This document shows positions 63,256-64,000 of a DNA stretch of 64,000 nt, piece after piece. Position numbers and translations under genes: made by a program. Numbering within the stretch: the stretch's first letter is position 1; the number at the start of each line of letters is the position of its first letter. Under the pieces are notes generated by a model that had not been told where the DNA came from, searched no databases, and worked only from the letters and a program-made list of their open reading frames with translations. The stretch is from CAZUSO01 sp964622775 (lineage in GTDB: Bacteria > Bacteroidota > Bacteroidia > Chitinophagales > Chitinophagaceae), in NCBI GenBank assembly GCA_964622775.1, contig CAZUSO010000002.1, forward strand, positions 1 through 64,000, in the 5' to 3' direction.

Positions 63256-63681
63256 ATGGGATTAATCTTAGACTCAAATGTTTTTGACGATTTAATCAAT
63301 GGCACGCTTGATTTAAAAATTCTACAAAATCGCTCGGTTTTTATTACACACGTTCAAGTTGATGAAATTAATGAATGTTCAGACAAAGAAAAAAGGGCAA
63401 GGTTATTCAATTTTATGACTGAAATTAGACCTGAAAAAATTGCAACCGAATCGTTTATAATAGGATTCTCAAGGCTTGGCTCTGCCAGATTGGGGGATGG
63501 TGATTTAATAGAAAAATTGAGAGGCGATAATATGCAAAAAACAAACGATGCTTTGATAGGAGAAACCGCAATAAAGAATAATTTGACACTAATTACAAAC
63601 GACAAAAAATTTAAAAAGAAAGTAATTGAGCTTGGTGGCAACGCTCTAACTGTTGATGAATTAATTAGTGGCAAAATGTAA
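63256..63681 (+). CDS. PIN-domain protein, possible toxin or nuclease
   Basis: A 141-residue protein resembling PIN-fold RNases. The first acidic residue is in LILDSNVFDDL (Asp6), with HVQVDEINE near residue 37 supplying another and NDALIGETAIKNNLTLITND near residues 95-114 holding the usual Asp residues. A typical VapB-type antitoxin gene is not seen within 300 bases upstream, so it may be a stand-alone or unusual toxin. It sits between inverted-repeat clusters in the island. Confidence 0.75.
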   Translation: MGLILDSNVFDDLINGTLDLKILQNRSVFITHVQVDEINECSDKEKRARLFNFMTEIRPEKIATESFIIGFSRLGSARLGDGDLIEKLRGDNMQKTNDALIGETAIKNNLTLITNDKKFKKKVIELGGNALTVDELISGKM

Positions 63682-63697
63682 TCTAAAAAGCATAAAT

Positions 63698-63730
63698 AAA
63701 AAAGGGCTGCCGGTAACAGCAACCCTTTTC
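63698..63730. terminator. Terminator shared by the PIN and HTH genes
   Basis: AAAAGGG...CCCTTTT with an inner CTG/CAG stem; A run on one side and T run on the other make it able to act on both strands between two convergent genes. Confidence 0.65.
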
Positions 63731-63744
63731 TATCCTCTCCAGAT

Positions 63745-64000
63745 TTATCTTTTTCTAACCACTATCTTTTTTCTTGCAGCTCTCTTGCGAGGAACAAACC
63801 CCGATTTCTTTTTTGTAACAATCTTCTTCTCTTTGGACGGGCGTGGTATGCCCTTGAGCCAAATTGCAACAGCAGATTTACCACAATTCTTATACCCCTT
63901 TTTTATCAGTTCTTCTGATATTTTTTGGCAGGACAAACCTTCTTCGGCAAGCGATATAGCTAACTGCCTTTTCTCATTATCAATAGTTTTATCTCGCCTT
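63745..64000 (-). CDS. HTH-type DNA-binding protein, C-terminal part (truncated by window edge)
   Basis: The frame is open through the right edge and ends at 63745. It reads KRQLAISLAEEGLSCQKISEEL then a helix ending AVAIWLKGIPRPSK, a resolvase- or transposase-like helix-turn-helix, and finishes with a very basic tail (KKIVTKKKSGFVPRKRAARKKIVVRKR) suited to binding nucleic acid. The rest of the protein lies outside the window, so a recombinase, transposase subunit or regulator cannot be told apart. Confidence 0.6.
   Translation of the reverse strand, partial: RRDKTIDNEKRQLAISLAEEGLSCQKISEELIKKGYKNCGKSAVAIWLKGIPRPSKEKKIVTKKKSGFVPRKRAARKKIVVRKR

Noticed and set aside
63256..63681. Complete VapBC toxin-antitoxin pair
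   Set aside because: Only the PIN protein is visible; no antitoxin-like gene lies next to it.

Overview
The window looks like a piece of a Bacteroidota genome, most probably near Chitinophagales/Sphingobacteriia. Two large secreted proteins end in the type B type-IX-secretion (gliding-motility-associated) C-terminal domain and one truncated protein at the left edge ends in a type-A-like sorting tail. Many genes are preceded by the Bacteroidota promoter form TAnnTTTG rather than by a Shine-Dalgarno sequence. Several lineage-typical fusions are present: an MMPL-acyltransferase-methyltransferase protein, a sugar kinase fused to a RapZ C-terminal domain, and DAHP synthase fused to chorismate mutase. 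Runs of 10 and 100 N (11240-11249, 18470-18569) show a scaffolded draft or metagenome assembly.

Layout. 1-9.4 kb: B12-dependent ribonucleotide reductase (nrdJ), a DUF1015 protein, an HU/IHF-like protein, a BaiN-like flavoprotein and a lipoyl acyltransferase E2, separated by repeat-bearing spacers. 9.4-13.5 kb: a decayed gene, a secreted IgGFc-binding-like type B T9SS cargo protein, and a palindrome-rich spacer. 13.5-28.9 kb: housekeeping genes (L,D-transpeptidase, holB, a broken TlpA-like lipoprotein gene, uppP, queE, folD, aminotransferase, UPF0173 hydrolase, ClC channel), then a compact operon of membrane protein, ECF sigma factor, folE and flavin reductase, then cysS. A tandem repeat array lies at 18.4-18.9 kb.

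28.9-32.8 kb is an AT-rich scar zone: a relic hsdM joined to an IS1380 transposase remnant, an IS4-type transposase N-terminus, and an ArsR-AHSA1 cluster with one frameshifted paralog. 33.1-40.1 kb returns to core genes: lpxH, sixA-like phosphatase, kinase-RapZ fusion, three shikimate-pathway genes (DAHPS-CM, aroB, aroA) and exodeoxyribonuclease III. aroA contains an in-gene run of five 7-bp repeats. 41.1-47.9 kb is a five-gene type I restriction-modification operon (hsdM, a truncated rhuM, rhuM with a PLD-like C-terminus, hsdS with a long extension, hsdR). Its flanks carry inverted copies of GTTAGCAGTARTGG.

48.4-59.5 kb holds a CNNM/CorC-type membrane protein, methionine aminopeptidase, the 1302-residue three-part fusion, an orphan response regulator and a second giant T9SS cargo protein with four PKD domains. 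tRNA-Lys(CTT) at 59.6 kb marks the start of an AT-rich accessory island that runs off the right edge. It holds an XRE repressor, a DUF4468-like secreted protein, several unrecognised small proteins (coiled coil, zinc ribbon, membrane), a PIN-domain protein and a partial HTH protein. Copies of the 12-bp motif ATCTGGAGAGGA lie at the edges of its gene blocks.

The best candidates for something undescribed are the island after tRNA-Lys, the RhuM-PLD component and flanking inverted repeats of the type I R-M locus, and the possible slippage switch in aroA. None can be proven from sequence alone.
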